The position numbers and the translations under genes are program-made. A stretch of DNA of 64,000 nt, from contig NZ_FONW01000001.1 of NCBI RefSeq assembly GCF_900113005.1, forward strand, positions 886,996 through 950,995, read 5' to 3'. This document shows positions 18,758 to 27,599 of the stretch, piece by piece (positions within the stretch are counted from its first letter, which is position 1; every line of letters begins with the position of its first letter). The DNA comes from Sunxiuqinia elliptica (lineage in GTDB: Bacteria; Bacteroidota; Bacteroidia; Bacteroidales; Prolixibacteraceae). The notes under the pieces were generated by a model that made no database searches, was not told the origin of the DNA, and saw only the letters and a program-made list of their open reading frames with translations.

Positions 18758-20680
18758 ATGCTTAAAATGAAACTGGTTGAAAATATTTGCCTGACAGGAG
18801 CCTTGCTATTGCCAGGGATTGCTGTTGCTCAGCAGTCAATGACTGAAACTCCGAATATCTTGTGGGTAACAATCGAGGATACGTCTCCTCAATTTATTGG
18901 ATGCTATGGAAATGCAGATGCAAAAACACCGGCCATTGATCAGTTGGCAAAGGATGGGGTGCGATTTACCAACGCCTTTTCAACTGGGACGGTTTGTTCT
19001 CCTAGTCGATCATGTATTATTACCGGGGTAAAAACATATAAAACAGGAACGGGAAACCATCGTAGCGAATACCCACTTCCGAATTCAATTAAAGGGTTTC
19101 CGTATTATTTGAAACAGGCTGGCTACTATACAAGCAATAATAGAAAGACGGATTACAATATTGCAAATGCTGGAGAATTCACAAAGGAAGCTTGGGATGA
19201 AAGCTCGGAAAATGCAGGCTGGTGGAATCGTGAGCCTGGCCAGCCATTTTTTGCTGTTTTCAATTTTGTGGATTCTCACCAATCAAGAACCATGACTTTT
19301 CCTTTTTCCTGGTATCAGGAAAAGGTGTTGGATCAACTTGACGAAGAGGACCAAATTGGCGATCGTGAGTTTGAGATGCCTCCGTTTTATCGGGATAGCC
19401 CAGCGATGCGTAAGCAAGTTGCCCGGGTTTATAATTCATTGAAACTAACCGATAATAAGATCGATCAACTGCTTGATCGGCTGGAGCAGGATCATCTGCG
19501 AGACAGTACAATAATCTTCTTTTATGCTGACCATGGAGAAGGGATACCTCGGGGGAAGACCAATGGAATTAATTTGGGCTACCGGGTTCCGTTTATCATT
19601 TGGTTTCCTGAAATGTATAAACATTTGTCTCCATGGGGGACAGGAGGTGTGGTTAGTAGCGAGTTGGTTGATTTTGAAGATCTGGCTCCAACGCTGATCA
19701 GTCTTGCCGGTGGCGAAATTCCCGATCATTTGGATGGCCGGATTTTGATGGGCGAGCGTCGATCGAAGCCTGCGGATCACTTGGTTTTATCAGCTGACCG
19801 CTCCGATAACGGAATTGACTTGGTGCGAACAGTAACGGATGGGAAGTATGTTTATTCGCGCAATTTCATGCCTTTTATGCCTGAGCTTCGCTATATCCGT
19901 TATATGGAAATAGGAGAGATCAAGCAGCAGATGCGCAAAGACCTGGCTGAGGATAAACTGAATGTTTTGCAAAAGAGCTTATTTTTAGAAAGGCCAGCCG
20001 AATATCTTTATAATGTGGAGAATGATCCTTGGGAAACAAAAAATCTGGTGAATGATCCAAATTCAAAAGAGATCCTGGAAAAAATGAGAGCTCAGCTCCA
20101 AAAAGAAATTCTTGGAGCACGTGATGTGTTGCTGCTCCCGGAGTATGAATTAGCACTCGTGTCGAAAACAACAAGCCCTTATGAGTTCCGCTTGGATGAT
20201 CAGAACTATCCAATCTTTAATGTGTATGAAGCAGCTTCCTTATCAGGCTTTAGAGGTCCTAAAATTACCGAAAAGCAGGTCGGCTTACTTTCAGAGCAGA
20301 ATAAGCTTGTGCGTTATTGGGGAATTGTCGGCTTATGCAGCCAACATGCCAATGATTTAAGTCCGTTTAAAACATCAATCGAAAAGGCAATGGATGATCC
20401 ATATCCTCCGGTTTCGGTGACTGCTTCGGCAATTGCTTTTGAGGAGTTTGGAAATAAGGATGCCGAGGAGAAGCTGAAACGATTTTGTGCTGATGAGAAC
20501 TTGGATATTTCCCTGATGGCGATAAATTATTTGCTTTATGCAACAAATAAAGATCCTTTTGTTGAGACGATCCGGGCTGTCCATGAAATGTCGGGGCGAA
20601 CGTATAATGTAAAAGCTGCCTGCATGGATTTTTTGGGTAGTATGGGGCTTGTGCCGAATAATATGAAGTATAGCGAGTAG
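18758..20680 (+). CDS. Secreted S1-family sulfatase (sulfamidase-like clade)
   Basis: 640 residues from the ATG at 18758. A signal peptide ends at GIAVAQQ. Metal ligands appear in NILWVTIEDTSPQ; the formylglycine motif is CSPSR with Cys80, so an anaerobic-type or FGE maturase must act on it in trans; YADHGEGIPRGKTNG gives further active-site residues. The catalytic domain resembles the N-sulfoglucosamine sulfohydrolase-like S1 clade, which is an inference from the NILWxTxEDxSP and GCYGN pattern. The last 120 residues form a helical HEAT-like tail seen in that clade. It lies behind the SusC/SusD pair but after a terminator, so it may be controlled separately. It would remove sulfate from the imported or surface glycan. 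Confidence 0.9.
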   Translation: MLKMKLVENICLTGALLLPGIAVAQQSMTETPNILWVTIEDTSPQFIGCYGNADAKTPAIDQLAKDGVRFTNAFSTGTVCSPSRSCIITGVKTYKTGTGNHRSEYPLPNSIKGFPYYLKQAGYYTSNNRKTDYNIANAGEFTKEAWDESSENAGWWNREPGQPFFAVFNFVDSHQSRTMTFPFSWYQEKVLDQLDEEDQIGDREFEMPPFYRDSPAMRKQVARVYNSLKLTDNKIDQLLDRLEQDHLRDSTIIFFYADHGEGIPRGKTNGINLGYRVPFIIWFPEMYKHLSPWGTGGVVSSELVDFEDLAPTLISLAGGEIPDHLDGRILMGERRSKPADHLVLSADRSDNGIDLVRTVTDGKYVYSRNFMPFMPELRYIRYMEIGEIKQQMRKDLAEDKLNVLQKSLFLERPAEYLYNVENDPWETKNLVNDPNSKEILEKMRAQLQKEILGARDVLLLPEYELALVSKTTSPYEFRLDDQNYPIFNVYEAASLSGFRGPKITEKQVGLLSEQNKLVRYWGIVGLCSQHANDLSPFKTSIEKAMDDPYPPVSVTASAIAFEEFGNKDAEEKLKRFCADENLDISLMAINYLLYATNKDPFVETIRAVHEMSGRTYNVKAACMDFLGSMGLVPNNMKYSE

Positions 20681-20863
20681 CATTAAGTTGAGCTCGAAAA
20701 AGGGTAAGTGTCGTATAGCAGTTAGCTTAATGTGTTATTTGTTTATGAAAAAATTAGATATTTGAAGATCCAATGGTTTGGATTGTTCTATTTACAATGA
20801 AGTAATGAACGCCATTTACGAGACAAATTACTTTAACACTATCGATTAAAAACCAAAAACTCA

Positions 20864-21775
20864 ATGAGAACAAAACGTTTACTTACAATCTCAATTGCAC
20901 TGATTCTTTCGTTGTCAACCAGCTTGATTTTTGCAGGTCCCAAGCAATTATTGAGGTTGAACCTACAGCAGGGTGAAGCATACACCATGGCTATGCGTAT
21001 GGAAAATAACATTCAGCAGTCGGTGATGGGACAGCAGAATGAAATGAAACAGGTGATGGATATGACCATGGTCATGAAAGTGGATGAACTAACGGACGAT
21101 GGAAATTTTATTGTCAGCTACAATTATTCCAGTTTTAAAATGGATATGGATGCGATGGGCCAATCAATGAGTTATGACTCTGAATCACCAGATGACTCCA
21201 GTCCTTTTCACAGTGTTTTTAAAGGGATTACCGATGCCCGCTTTCAGATGGAGCTCACCCCCACAGGGAAAATCGTTGATGTAGAAGGGATTGAAGAATA
21301 TTTGAACACCTTGACTGGCGGAGATCAGCAGGTGAAAAACATCTTACCCATGTTTACTGATGATAAGGCGTTTAAACAAACCATGGAATCGAATTTCAGT
21401 TATTTGCCAGAAGAAGCAGTTAGCAAAGGAGATAAATGGAATAATGTGATTAGTGTGCCGGCATTGATGAATATGAATATGGAGTTAGAGTATGAGTTAA
21501 TTGATGTGGAAGGAAAACAAGCCGAAATTAAGCTCGATGCCGTTTTAGACATGAACCAGGATATTGATCAACAAGGGATGACGATGAACATGACTACAAA
21601 GGGAACTCAGCAAGGAACCATTTTGGTGAATACAGATGATGGAATGGCCCGGGAGAACACAATGGTTCAGGATTTGGATATGTTGATGAAAATGACGAAT
21701 CCTCAAACTGGAGATCCAATGGAGATGCCGATGAAGATTGTTTCAGAAGTTAGCTATAAAGTAACCAAGAAATAG
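20864..21775 (+). CDS. Secreted DUF6263-like protein
   Basis: 303 residues with a cleavable-looking signal peptide (RLLTISIALILSLSTSLIFAG). The mature part is rich in beta-forming and Met-rich stretches (MAMRMENNIQQSVMGQ, MDMTMVMKVDELTDDGNFIVSYNYS, LTPTGKIVDVEGIEEYL, KGTQQGTILVNTDDGMAREN). These match the general look of the Bacteroidota DUF6263 family, of unknown function and probably a periplasmic lipid- or ligand-binding cup. There are no Cys and no catalytic motif. It is transcribed alone and is followed by a very strong terminator. Confidence 0.7.
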   Translation: MRTKRLLTISIALILSLSTSLIFAGPKQLLRLNLQQGEAYTMAMRMENNIQQSVMGQQNEMKQVMDMTMVMKVDELTDDGNFIVSYNYSSFKMDMDAMGQSMSYDSESPDDSSPFHSVFKGITDARFQMELTPTGKIVDVEGIEEYLNTLTGGDQQVKNILPMFTDDKAFKQTMESNFSYLPEEAVSKGDKWNNVISVPALMNMNMELEYELIDVEGKQAEIKLDAVLDMNQDIDQQGMTMNMTTKGTQQGTILVNTDDGMARENTMVQDLDMLMKMTNPQTGDPMEMPMKIVSEVSYKVTKK

Positions 21776-21791
21776 CCGATTAACACAGGCA

Positions 21792-21832
21792 AAAAAAGAC
21801 GCTTTCGAATAAACTCGAAAGCGTCTTTTTTA
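21792..21832. terminator. Bidirectional intrinsic terminator
   Basis: A 17-bp perfect stem (21792-21808 with 21815-21831; core GACGCTTTCGA / TCGAAAGCGTC) around a 6-base loop, with an A-tract on one side and a T-tract on the other. It serves the plus-strand DUF6263 gene and the minus-strand res gene that converges on it, and marks the left edge of the accessory island. Confidence 0.92.
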
Positions 21833-21887
21833 TACCTTACGGCATGTGTCTTGTAACGCTACTTGGGGCAAATAGTGGCTCGCTTCC

Positions 21888-24557
21888 CTAGAGCATCCTA
21901 ATAACATCAATGATTGTTTTTGCGGTATAAGTATCAGGAACTTCCTTTGTTTGAAAAACCATAAAGTATTTATATTTATCTCCTGCTTTTTCAGCCCATC
22001 GTTTCCCTAAGGTATTTTTAGCACGGCTTTCCTCATTATCTAAATGGTCACCCTTTGTTTCAATTAAGATCAAATTGCCATTTTGCGTATAAACAATAAA
22101 ATCGGGATAATGCTTGCTGTCGAACCCATTCAGGGCAAATCCTTTACCCTTTTCGAGGTTACGATGCCAGAACAACACGTTATCAAGTGCAGCAATATTC
22201 ATAATTACTTCCTGCTCATAATTATTAATGAAGCCTTCACGCTCATACAATGATTTACTGATTGGAGAACTTGGCGAGACATGGGTAAGTTCTTTTCTAA
22301 ATTTAAAGCCAGGTTTGACAAAGATGTGGTTAGTATCCAGCAATTTTAAAAATTGTTCTTTGGCATACTCAGCTTCTAGTTCTCGAACTTTTGATTTGAT
22401 CTTGGAGATATAGATGTATTCGTTACTGATAATATCTCGCACTTGATCGTTACTCAGGTTGTCAAAGACACGGTTTACATATTTGGTAATGTCCTCGTGC
22501 GAGATAGGAGTCATATCGCCTAGTTTTCCAACAATCAATTTTGTAATTTCCCTAATTTGCTTATCCTTAGGTTTAGATAGAATTGTTTCAACAAGAACTT
22601 TTTTTGCCCGACTGGAAACCTTATCTTTTGTAGCTGTTTGTTTTTGTTCATTATAATCAACTTGGTATACTTCTGTAGAGGTATCGTCAAAATCGATATC
22701 CGTGCTCTTGGTCGAAAGTTTAAACCCATCCAACAAACTATTTCGAGTAAGTAGTTGATCTTCCTGAGCTAATTCTTCAAATAGAATGGTATCGTGCAGT
22801 TCTTCCTTCGGAACCTTGCGATAGAATTGTGGGATTTGAATGCTTTCAGCTAATGATTGAAATTGAGTTTCAATCTTGTATGGTTTAGGTTGTTTTCCCA
22901 TTTCGCGTTGTAGATAGTCTGCATTATCTTCCGAGTACTCGTTTGCTTTTTTCTCAAACGAGCTCCCTTCTGTTTCTGCCTTTTTGGTAATTTCTTTGAC
23001 TGCAGAATTGGTGTTGCCAATCTCATCCGTTGTTAATTCAACTCCGGGGTCGAAATCAATGGCCTTAATATCAATTTCCTCCTGGTTTTTTCCTTCGTTA
23101 TTTTCTTTTGGCTCGTCAAAAAGTTCTTGCTGTAGGATTTCATCATCCGTCAGTTTTTCTTCGGGAGCTTCTTCTGCCACATAATCATCGCGGCTGAAAC
23201 CTGAATTTTGTAAAGCTTTTACAATATTGTCCAATGTAGCCTGAAATTTGGCTGAAGCTGACAGTACAAACGATAAGTTTAGCATCTGCTTTTGATGACG
23301 GCTAACATAGGGTTGGCGTAGTACTCTGCCCAAAATTTGCTCCACATCAACTGCCGACGACTTATCAGCCAATGAGGCCAGGATATAGGCAAATGGACAG
23401 TCCCAGCCTTCTTTAAGAGCATTGACAGTAATAATATAACGAACGGGGCAGTCTTTTGTCATCAGGTCAATCCCTTTTAGCTCATCTAAACCACTTACTT
23501 TGATTTTGATTTGTTCTTCCGGGATTTTTAATTGCACCAATTGTTCTTTGATTCGTTGAAAGGTGGTGTTATTTTTTCCTCTGATATTGGATTGCGCTTG
23601 AAACAAGACAATTGGACGGATGTATTTGCCCGTTATTTTCTCTTCTTCCATAGCCTGTAGTTCGAGCTGCCGTTGAAGGTGAAGGGCGCTCGTAATCACT
23701 TCTTCCTTTTTGTGGTGGTTATAGACAATAACAGGTAGTTTGACCATACTTTCCTTTTTCAGAGCCATGGCATTGACAAAGCTGATGATGTTGCTGTTTT
23801 TCTTGGGTGTAGCCGTTAAATCCAGAATAAATGAGGGATTTAAGTTTTTGAGCATTTCTACACTTAGGTCACTTTCGGCATTGTGGCTTTCGTCAACAAT
23901 CACAATGGGGTTGAGAGAGCGAATCACGTTAATCAAAGCGGTCTCATCAGTATCTGGCAGAACCAGTTCGGGGTCAACCAAATTCCGGAATGGCCCAAGG
24001 GCACCGTTTTGCTGATAGATTTTCCGGTCGTCTTGCTTGCGCGAGTTGATGCGCAAGCTGCTAAAGTTGAATACGAAAATATTGAGTTGTTCCTGCACTG
24101 AGCTGGGGTTGAAGCCTGCTCCCTGCAGCAGTTGGCTTTTCTCATAAACTTCGACCCGGTTGCCAAATAAGGAATTGAGCTTTTCGCGGTAAGGATGGAT
24201 AGGATTGGACAAATTACCTGCGGTTTGTTGCAACAGGTTTGACCAAGGGACTAACCAAACGACGGCTTTGGGTTTCGAAGCATCAAATGATTTGCTAATG
24301 GCGTGGACTGCCTGACAAGCCAAAAAGGTTTTTCCTCCGGCTGTGGGCACTTTCATAGCAATGTGGGTAGCCCCCGGAATATTGTCTTTGTATGGTCGCA
24401 TCCCGACTGTGGAACCGTCAAGCATAACCTGATAGTTGCCTACCTGGTCTTCCCAGTATTGGTTAAAGGCTTTGGCCGGGCTTCTGAATTGGTTTAGATA
24501 TTCCAGGAATGTTTCCAGGTGTTGAATGACTTGCTGTTGGTAAGGTTTTAATTCCAA
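21888..24557 (-). CDS. res: Type III restriction enzyme Res subunit (helicase-nuclease)
   Basis: 889 residues; the only start available is TTG at 24557 (MELKPYQQQV), the usual N-terminus of this family. Superfamily 2 helicase motifs in order: Walker A PTAGGKT (71-77), DESH (222-225), TATPK (248-252), LKEGWDCPF (381-389) and QILGRVLRQP (407-416). The C-terminal nuclease has HYPDFIVYTQ (816-825) and LIETKGDH with the ETK of a PD-(D/E)XK site at 833-835. With Mod it would translocate or switch on DNA and cut next to paired unmodified sites. It is the last gene of the minus-strand operon, separated from the preceding small gene by 151 bases that contain a hairpin, so it may be partly uncoupled. 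Confidence 0.92.
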   Translation of the reverse strand: MELKPYQQQVIQHLETFLEYLNQFRSPAKAFNQYWEDQVGNYQVMLDGSTVGMRPYKDNIPGATHIAMKVPTAGGKTFLACQAVHAISKSFDASKPKAVVWLVPWSNLLQQTAGNLSNPIHPYREKLNSLFGNRVEVYEKSQLLQGAGFNPSSVQEQLNIFVFNFSSLRINSRKQDDRKIYQQNGALGPFRNLVDPELVLPDTDETALINVIRSLNPIVIVDESHNAESDLSVEMLKNLNPSFILDLTATPKKNSNIISFVNAMALKKESMVKLPVIVYNHHKKEEVITSALHLQRQLELQAMEEEKITGKYIRPIVLFQAQSNIRGKNNTTFQRIKEQLVQLKIPEEQIKIKVSGLDELKGIDLMTKDCPVRYIITVNALKEGWDCPFAYILASLADKSSAVDVEQILGRVLRQPYVSRHQKQMLNLSFVLSASAKFQATLDNIVKALQNSGFSRDDYVAEEAPEEKLTDDEILQQELFDEPKENNEGKNQEEIDIKAIDFDPGVELTTDEIGNTNSAVKEITKKAETEGSSFEKKANEYSEDNADYLQREMGKQPKPYKIETQFQSLAESIQIPQFYRKVPKEELHDTILFEELAQEDQLLTRNSLLDGFKLSTKSTDIDFDDTSTEVYQVDYNEQKQTATKDKVSSRAKKVLVETILSKPKDKQIREITKLIVGKLGDMTPISHEDITKYVNRVFDNLSNDQVRDIISNEYIYISKIKSKVRELEAEYAKEQFLKLLDTNHIFVKPGFKFRKELTHVSPSSPISKSLYEREGFINNYEQEVIMNIAALDNVLFWHRNLEKGKGFALNGFDSKHYPDFIVYTQNGNLILIETKGDHLDNEESRAKNTLGKRWAEKAGDKYKYFMVFQTKEVPDTYTAKTIIDVIRML

Positions 24558-24672
24558 GGTATGTTATATTTAGAGTATGATTATAAGATTATCAGGCTAA
24601 AATTTGCATCGTGTGTATCAAATATGATATATTTGCAACGAGTTCATCCTACCGTTCGGAGGAAGGAAATCG

Positions 24673-24704
24673 AAAAACGCAGGCCACGAAGCTTTGCGTT
24701 TTTT
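24673..24704. terminator. Hairpin with A/T tracts inside the restriction operon
   Basis: AAAAACGCA (24673-24681) pairs with TGCGTTTTT (24695-24703) around a 13-base loop. It carries a T-run in both directions, so it could reduce readthrough from the small basic-protein gene into res. The flanking bases also repeat GAGTTCATC (near 24640 and 24715), which could be a small inserted element. Confidence 0.5.
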
Positions 24705-24708
24705 GCTT

Positions 24709-25209
24709 TTATAAGAGTTCATCTAGCCTCCTTTTATATTTTTTTTCAATTTTAAATCGGTCTCTGCCTTTTAAATGATAAGCGGTGAGAAGATAATATT
24801 CATCTGTTTTTCTTAATGGTTCTAGTACAATCACGTAAAATTCTCTTCTGTCATAAATGTATGTTCTTCCTCCTGCTTTGTCCTTACTACTGAATATCAA
24901 CATATCATTCTTCTTTTTCTCATCAATATGGTGTTTGATCCAGTGTAAGCGAACTGACCGGTCATGATCATACTCCCGTTTCTTGGTTTGCTTATCTGTT
25001 GTTATCGTAGTTAAATGGGTGAAAAGTGTTTCCATTGGGATTTCGCCATCTTTAGGAGTCGGGTTAATTGGTTTCTCCCGAAAATGGAAGTGTGGGTTGT
25101 TTGCAATATCCCGGTTAAAAACACCTTTTAATGATGATCTGCGTTGTGTCGGATTAAAGCCGCCGAAATCCAATAGAGTATTATATTGTTTAAGTAAGTT
25201 AAGTGGCAT
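24709..25209 (-). CDS. Unknown small basic protein, possible RNase-like (RelE/PBECR-type) fold
   Basis: 166 residues from the ATG at 25209, one base after the stop of the DUF3800-like gene; a TTG at 25224 would overlap it. It is Lys/Arg-rich, with no membrane segment. The C-terminal half, HWIKHHIDEKKKNDMLIF, TYIYDRREFYVIVLEP and YYLLTAYHLKGRDRF, has the strand order and TAY-ending strand seen in phage Barnase-EndoU-ColicinE5-RelE-like nucleases. That is a pattern-based guess, not a family assignment. GC is low (mid-30s percent by eye), unlike the ends of mod. Its place between Mod and Res genes suggests an accessory defence or toxin role. Confidence 0.6.
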   Translation of the reverse strand: MPLNLLKQYNTLLDFGGFNPTQRRSSLKGVFNRDIANNPHFHFREKPINPTPKDGEIPMETLFTHLTTITTDKQTKKREYDHDRSVRLHWIKHHIDEKKKNDMLIFSSKDKAGGRTYIYDRREFYVIVLEPLRKTDEYYLLTAYHLKGRDRFKIEKKYKRRLDELL

Positions 25210-25210
25210 T

Positions 25211-25888
25211 TTATTGAAGTTCAATAAAGAATAGGTTCAACTTTGATGAATTATAGTCGGAAGAACATTTCAAATTTTGTTGCGCGTGATTCTTGATGCG
25301 CTCAATCAGTTGCCGTTTGGCAATAACTTTTTGATTTTCATCATTCAAGTTATAGGAGAGTGCGCCCATAATAAAATCAGTTAATTGCAATAAAATACTT
25401 TCATGTGAACGGATATTTTGAATATTCCGAAAGACTCCAAATTTGGTATTCAGGATTTTTTTTAGTTTTTGTACTTTGATGGCACTCAAGTCGTCTTTTA
25501 TATCCAAATAAACATTGTAGGCATATTGACTATTTTTATTGTGATTAAGCAGATAATAATACATTTTGTAGTAAAACGTATCAAAGTCTTGTTGGAAGTC
25601 TTCATTATTAACTTTTGACTTATCGATAACAACTGCCCTGAATCGTAAATCGGTATCAAAAAAATAATCGACCAGCTCTTTATAAAACTGGAGCTGCGAA
25701 TTGGAAACATTTGACCATTTGATTTCACCAAAATAGTGATGCTTTCGCTTCAGGTTGTTGATTCGTTCAGTATGCCGTTTTACCTGATTATAGGCTGAGC
25801 TAATACTGCCAAGGAGCATATACCGTTTGTGATCATTCTCTAAATGACAACTTTCATCACAATAAATATTGAAGGTTTTTAGTGCCAT
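25211..25888 (-). CDS. DUF3800-like RNase H-fold protein
   Basis: 225 residues. The N-terminal strand FNIYCDESCHLENDHKRYML holds the conserved acidic CDES motif, and the C-terminal HESILLQLTDFIMGALSY matches the QLxDxxxGAxxY motif of DUF3800, a family with a predicted RNase H-like fold that is widespread in defence and mobile loci. Other acidic positions (IDKSKVNNEDF, YLDIKDD) could complete a metal site. It starts 3 bases after the mod stop, in a clear minus-strand operon. GC is low (about 30% over much of it), which argues for a separate origin from mod's ends. No function has been shown. Confidence 0.8.
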   Translation of the reverse strand: MALKTFNIYCDESCHLENDHKRYMLLGSISSAYNQVKRHTERINNLKRKHHYFGEIKWSNVSNSQLQFYKELVDYFFDTDLRFRAVVIDKSKVNNEDFQQDFDTFYYKMYYYLLNHNKNSQYAYNVYLDIKDDLSAIKVQKLKKILNTKFGVFRNIQNIRSHESILLQLTDFIMGALSYNLNDENQKVIAKRQLIERIKNHAQQNLKCSSDYNSSKLNLFFIELQ

Positions 25889-25891
25889 GCT

Positions 25892-27520
25892 TTAAAATTG
25901 TGTAATATCCCGTGGTATTTTTTTAAAGACGATTTGGTGTTTCTGCATCAGCTTTTTGTCGAGCAGGCAGTTGTCGGCATAAATAATGTACTGCCCGGCG
26001 TTGGTTCTTAGCGTGCGCAGAAAGCGGTCGTCCAAGGTTGTTAAACGGTCTTTAAAATAATAAAAATAGTAGGCCGTTTCGTTATGTAGCCCTAAAAAGT
26101 GCTCATTCTCCTCACTTTTTGCGGGCTGTGGCTCGTAACTCATCCGGGTTTCGGAGTACCATACATATTCGCGTATTTTTTCAAGGGGAACGGCTTCGTT
26201 CAGTACTTCGGGCTCCAAAAACAGGGGCTGCCCCAGGGTGTAATAGTCGAAACGGCCACCGGTGCCTTCGGTTGCTTTTTTGCCTTCGCCATAGCCTTTC
26301 ATTACCCGGCGTACCCGCTCGGCGGTAATGCTTTCGGCATAGTCTTCCATCTCCACCAAAATAAATTGACGGTTTCCCCCATCCTGCTTGTTCAGGTTTA
26401 ATACCGCATGGGCCGTGGTGCCCGAACCGGCGAAAGAGTCGAGGATGATGGAATCTTGTGTAGTAGCTAATTCAATAAAGGTTCTAATTAAATTAGTAGG
26501 TTTGGGGAAGTTGAATGTTTTTTCACCAAAGATTGACGTCAATTCATTTGTTCCATGCTGAGTATAGTAATCCTCAATTATCGAATAAATTTTCCTGCCT
26601 CTTGCTTCTCCTTCTTCATTTTTCAGGTATTGCTTATAATTAATAGTCCACTTACCGGATTTTTCATTTTTTTCAATTGAAAGCTCATTATTTTCCAGTG
26701 ATTTATAGGCTCTATCTTTACTCCATTGCCATTGCTTATCTGGCCAAATCTCTTCGCCATTATAAATAATCGGATATCGTAGATTCGGTCTTTCATCCAT
26801 GCTATTTGTGGCTAGCGGTTGCAATCTATATGGACCTCTTTCTTCGAATTTTTCATCTTTAAATTTGTAATACTTCAAAATTGAATCGTCTGGGGGGAGT
26901 TCTAAAGTTTCAATCTTAGAAATATCTTTAGCATAAAACAAAACATATTCATGCAGATTTACAGCATGTTTACTTTTAGCTCCTCCACCGTAGGTTTTTT
27001 TCCAAATAAAAGTTTGAATTCTATTGTTTCTTCCAAATATCTCATCAGTTATAAGATGTAGATAATCATGTTCAAATTCATCAATGGAAATAAATATAGC
27101 TCCATCATCTGCTAATAATTTATGGAGTAATTTAAGTCTAGGATACATCATGCAAAGCCATTTGTCATGGCGGGTTAAATCATCATTTTCCTTGCCCACC
27201 ACATCGCCCAGCCACTTGCGTATTTTGGGGTCGTTTACATTGTCGTTGTACACCCAGCCTTCGTTTCCGGTGTTGTAGGGTGGGTCAATGTATATGCATT
27301 TAATGCGGCCTTCGTATTCGGGCAGCAGGGCTTTCAGCGCTTCCAGGTTATCGCCGTGAATAATGGCACCGCTGCTTCCTGCTTTCAGTAATCCGGTGGT
27401 TTCCTTAGGTTCATTATCGGTAGCGGAGTTAAAGCTGTATTGGTGTTCCAGTATTTTATAGGGGACCTCCAGGTGGTGGTTAATCACCTTTTCTTTCCCG
27501 ATCCAATGTAAGGTTGGCAT
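25892..27520 (-). CDS. mod: Type III DNA adenine methyltransferase (Mod), mosaic gene
   Basis: 542 residues. Beta-class N6-adenine methyltransferase order: DPPYNTG (79-85, catalytic) comes before the AdoMet-binding DSFAGSGTT (361-369). It would methylate one strand of a short asymmetric site and guide Res. Base composition is strikingly uneven. By hand count 26221-26280, 26401-26460 and 27301-27360 are 57-58% GC, but 26461-26520 is 28%, 26521-26580 33% and 26821-26880 27%. The AT-rich block corresponds to residues about 119-355, exactly the region between the two motifs that contains target recognition. This looks like recombination of a new specificity region. No simple repeat suggesting phase variation was seen. 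Confidence 0.93.
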   Translation of the reverse strand: MPTLHWIGKEKVINHHLEVPYKILEHQYSFNSATDNEPKETTGLLKAGSSGAIIHGDNLEALKALLPEYEGRIKCIYIDPPYNTGNEGWVYNDNVNDPKIRKWLGDVVGKENDDLTRHDKWLCMMYPRLKLLHKLLADDGAIFISIDEFEHDYLHLITDEIFGRNNRIQTFIWKKTYGGGAKSKHAVNLHEYVLFYAKDISKIETLELPPDDSILKYYKFKDEKFEERGPYRLQPLATNSMDERPNLRYPIIYNGEEIWPDKQWQWSKDRAYKSLENNELSIEKNEKSGKWTINYKQYLKNEEGEARGRKIYSIIEDYYTQHGTNELTSIFGEKTFNFPKPTNLIRTFIELATTQDSIILDSFAGSGTTAHAVLNLNKQDGGNRQFILVEMEDYAESITAERVRRVMKGYGEGKKATEGTGGRFDYYTLGQPLFLEPEVLNEAVPLEKIREYVWYSETRMSYEPQPAKSEENEHFLGLHNETAYYFYYFKDRLTTLDDRFLRTLRTNAGQYIIYADNCLLDKKLMQKHQIVFKKIPRDITQF

Positions 27521-27560
27521 GTGTGTATCGTTTGGGTGTCTGTTTCTTTATTTTGATGTT

Positions 27561-27568
27561 CAAAGATA
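27561..27568 (-). promoter_or_regulatory. -7 promoter element for the restriction operon
   Basis: Minus-strand TATCTTTG, a perfect TAnnTTTG, 40 bases upstream of the mod ATG and just inside the boundary of the 112-bp repeat array. No matched -33 TTTG at 19-21 bases, so strength is uncertain. Confidence 0.45.
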
Positions 27569-27599
27569 ACTAAAAGTTTTGGGCTGTTCCCTCGGATTT

